Assembly (NCBI GenBank): GCA_002371345.1
Contig: DFHY01000051.1
Location: 29,604-35,626 of the forward strand
Length of the DNA: 6,023 bases
DNA from: Lachnospiraceae bacterium UBA3711
GTDB lineage: Bacteria; Bacillota; Clostridia; Lachnospirales; Lachnospiraceae
Reading direction: 5' to 3'
In this document: positions 4,189-6,023 of the stretch, piece by piece
Numbering within the stretch: position 1 is the stretch's first letter
Layout of the letters: each line of letters begins with the position of its first letter
Program-made: the position numbers and the translations under genes
The notes under the pieces: generated by a model
Databases searched by the model: none
Seen by the model: the letters and a program-made list of their open reading frames with translations, nothing else
What the model was told of the DNA's origin: nothing

Positions 4189-6023
4189 ATGACGGAATCT
4201 TCGCCTGTAACTGCTGTCAAGGGTATCGGCCCGAAGAGCAGTGAGAACTTTGCAAGAGCCGGAATATACACGGTCGCGGATCTCTGTGAGTATTATCCGA
4301 GACGTTACGACAGCTTCGAGGCTCCGGTGAGCGCCGGAGGACTGTCGGTATTCGACGACGGGAAAACCGTTGCGGTGGAAGGGGTGATCGAGCGGGCGCT
4401 GAGTGTGAGATACCTGAATTCCTATAAGATTACTACCGGAAAGATTCTATCAAACGGTGTCTATCTGGATGTCACGTGGTTCAACATGCCTTTCCTCAGG
4501 AATCAGGTGAAGCCCGGAGCGCGTTATGTGTTCAGGGGCAGTATCAAGGCTAAGGGAAACCGTGTCTTCCTGCAGCAGCCGAAGATCTATGACCTGTTCG
4601 ACTATGAAAACCTGAGGAAGACTCTCCAGCCTGTCTATCCGCTGGTAAAAGGACTTACGGAAAATGCGCTGCGCAAAGCATTGAATGAGGTGTTTTACGG
4701 AGCGGATCATATAGAATATCCGCAGGATCCGCTTCCGGCTGATATAAGGGAGAGATACAAACTTACGGACAGAAAAAGCGCCGTGCTTGGAATCCATTTT
4801 CCGAAAGGATATGAGGAGCTTGTCACGGCAAGACGGCGTCTTGTCTTTGATGAATTCTTTTATTTTATCCTGATGCTGAGGAATCTGCGCGACAGCAGGC
4901 TTATAAGGGAGACAGGATGCTTGCTTGAGAAATGTACCCAGACGGAGAAAGCTATCGAGTCTCTTCCATATGAGCTGACCGGGGCTCAGAAACGTGTCTG
5001 GGGCGAGGTATCAGACGGGCTCTCATCGAATATGGCGATGGCACGCCTGATTCAGGGAGACGTCGGATCGGGAAAGACCATAGTGGCTTTCCTCGCGCTG
5101 ATTCAGTGTACGTCAGGAGGTATGCAGGGCGCGCTGATGGTTCCGACCGAGGTGCTGGCGAGGCAGCATTTTGAAGCTTTCAAAAAGCTCTGCGCCGGAG
5201 CGGGGCTTTCGGTCGAAGCTGTCCTGCTTACAGGATCGATGAAGGCGGCTGAGAGAAGAGAGGCTCTGGAGCGGATAAGGCAGGGAAAGGCCGGGGTTGT
5301 TATAGGTACGCACGCACTGATTCAGGACAAGGTCGAATACCGCTCTCTGGCACTGGTCATAACTGACGAGCAGCACAGGTTCGGCGTGCATCAGAGGGAG
5401 GTCCTGGAGGAGAAGGGGATAACGCCCCACACGATAGTCATGAGCGCGACGCCTATCCCTCGTACACTCGCAGTCATTTTGTATGGCGATCTGGATGTGT
5501 CTGTTATCGATGAGATGCCGGCGAACCGTCTCCCGATCAAGAACGCTGTCGTGGACAATTCATGGCGGACGAAGGCTTATCAGTTTGCAGCGAAACAGGT
5601 TCAGGAAGGGCATCAGGCTTACGTGATATGCCCTATGGTCGAGGAGTCGGAGGAGATCGAGGCGGAAAATGTCATCGACTACACCGATACGCTCAGAGCC
5701 GCGCTCAGAAAGTACATCCCTGGTATCTGTGTCGAATACCTCCACGGTAAGATGAAGAACAGCGAAAAGGCCAGTGTCATGGAACGTTTCTCGGCCAATC
5801 AGATTCAGGTGCTCGTCTCCACGACGGTGGTTGAGGTCGGCGTAAATGTGCCGAACGCCACTGTTATGATGGTTGAGAACGCGGAGCGTTTCGGGCTTGC
5901 GCAGCTGCACCAGCTGAGGGGGAGAGTCGGCAGAGGACAGGACCAGTCTTACTGTATCTTCATCAGTTCGATGCAGAGCGATGAGATAAAGAAGCGGCTC
6001 GATATTCTCGCGTCTTCAAACGA
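4189..6023 (+). CDS. recG: ATP-dependent DNA helicase RecG, 3'-truncated by window edge
   Basis: Open from ATG 4189 to the window edge: 611 whole codons of the usual ~680, so about 70 C-terminal residues are missing. RecG is a cytoplasmic superfamily 2 translocase that regresses stalled replication forks and branch-migrates recombination intermediates. Seen in order: an N-terminal segment with VKGIGPKSSENFARAGI (10-26), an OB-fold wedge region (about 60-150), a Q-like motif LTGAQKR (263-269), Walker A GDVGSGKT (290-297), motif Ia VPTEVLARQH (318-327), TGS (348-350), GTHAL (373-377), the DEQHRFG box (393-399), SATPIPRT (419-426), TTVVEVGVNVPNA (545-557) and motif VI HQLRGRVGRG (574-583). All helicase motifs are intact and there is no frameshift. 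The start is fixed by AAGGAG at 4174. No promoter is visible in the 237-base gap upstream, so it may depend on read-through from glgCD or a promoter I cannot recognise. Confidence 0.97.
   Translation, partial: MTESSPVTAVKGIGPKSSENFARAGIYTVADLCEYYPRRYDSFEAPVSAGGLSVFDDGKTVAVEGVIERALSVRYLNSYKITTGKILSNGVYLDVTWFNMPFLRNQVKPGARYVFRGSIKAKGNRVFLQQPKIYDLFDYENLRKTLQPVYPLVKGLTENALRKALNEVFYGADHIEYPQDPLPADIRERYKLTDRKSAVLGIHFPKGYEELVTARRRLVFDEFFYFILMLRNLRDSRLIRETGCLLEKCTQTEKAIESLPYELTGAQKRVWGEVSDGLSSNMAMARLIQGDVGSGKTIVAFLALIQCTSGGMQGALMVPTEVLARQHFEAFKKLCAGAGLSVEAVLLTGSMKAAERREALERIRQGKAGVVIGTHALIQDKVEYRSLALVITDEQHRFGVHQREVLEEKGITPHTIVMSATPIPRTLAVILYGDLDVSVIDEMPANRLPIKNAVVDNSWRTKAYQFAAKQVQEGHQAYVICPMVEESEEIEAENVIDYTDTLRAALRKYIPGICVEYLHGKMKNSEKASVMERFSANQIQVLVSTTVVEVGVNVPNATVMMVENAERFGLAQLHQLRGRVGRGQDQSYCIFISSMQSDEIKKRLDILASSN

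Noticed and set aside
4184..4192. ATGACATGA: a start-one-codon-stop ORF overlapping the recG ATG.
   Set aside because: Probably coincidental; it sits 4 bases after AAGGAG, too close to be preferred over the recG start at 4189.
4450..4797. Minus-strand open frame of 115 codons (and similar ones at 5113-5430 and 5560-5910).
   Set aside because: They lie entirely within recG, whose helicase motifs are continuous on the + strand; no own signals or recognisable protein features.

Overview
The window looks like a chromosomal segment of a Firmicute, most likely a Clostridia member (Lachnospiraceae-like). This rests on the gene types: a DAK2-type fatty acid kinase (FakA/YloV), a paired glgC-glgD (glgD is essentially a Firmicutes gene) and recG. 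It is also supported by strong AAGGAGG-type ribosome binding sites and a consensus vegetative promoter. The genus assignment is inference. All four genes lie on the + strand.

Layout. (1) 1-1338 is the 3' part of fakA, entering from the left edge. It ends at a clean intrinsic terminator (1346-1385). (2) 1386-1570 has no gene and holds an unusual palindromic cluster of about six copies of a ~22-base module: three forward copies, a GC-rich core, then two full and one partial inverted copies. (3) 1571-1685 carries the glgC promoter (GTGACA, 16 bases, TATAAT) and a leader with a small inverted repeat. (4) 1686-3951 is a two-gene operon, glgC-glgD, with one base between stop and start. GlgC has the full ADP-glucose pyrophosphorylase active site. 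GlgD keeps the fold but has lost the catalytic motifs. (5) 3952-4188 is a GC-rich intergenic stretch with several hairpins, no recognisable promoter and no recognised RNA family. (6) From 4189 recG runs off the right edge with about 611 of roughly 680 codons present.

How the genes fit together. GlgC and GlgD should form the ADP-glucose synthase that commits glucose-1-phosphate to glycogen storage. FakA activates fatty acids for phospholipid synthesis, and RecG remodels stalled forks; neither is functionally tied to glycogen. In many Firmicutes fakA lies close upstream of recG, so glgCD, with its own promoter, a preceding terminator and a flanking repeat cluster, looks like a unit inserted into an older neighbourhood.

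The points most worth a second look are the inverted/direct repeat cluster at 1386-1570, the apparent loss of the metal-site Cys and one His in the middle domain of FakA, and the hairpin-rich stretch before recG. I see no clear new defence or mobile system here.
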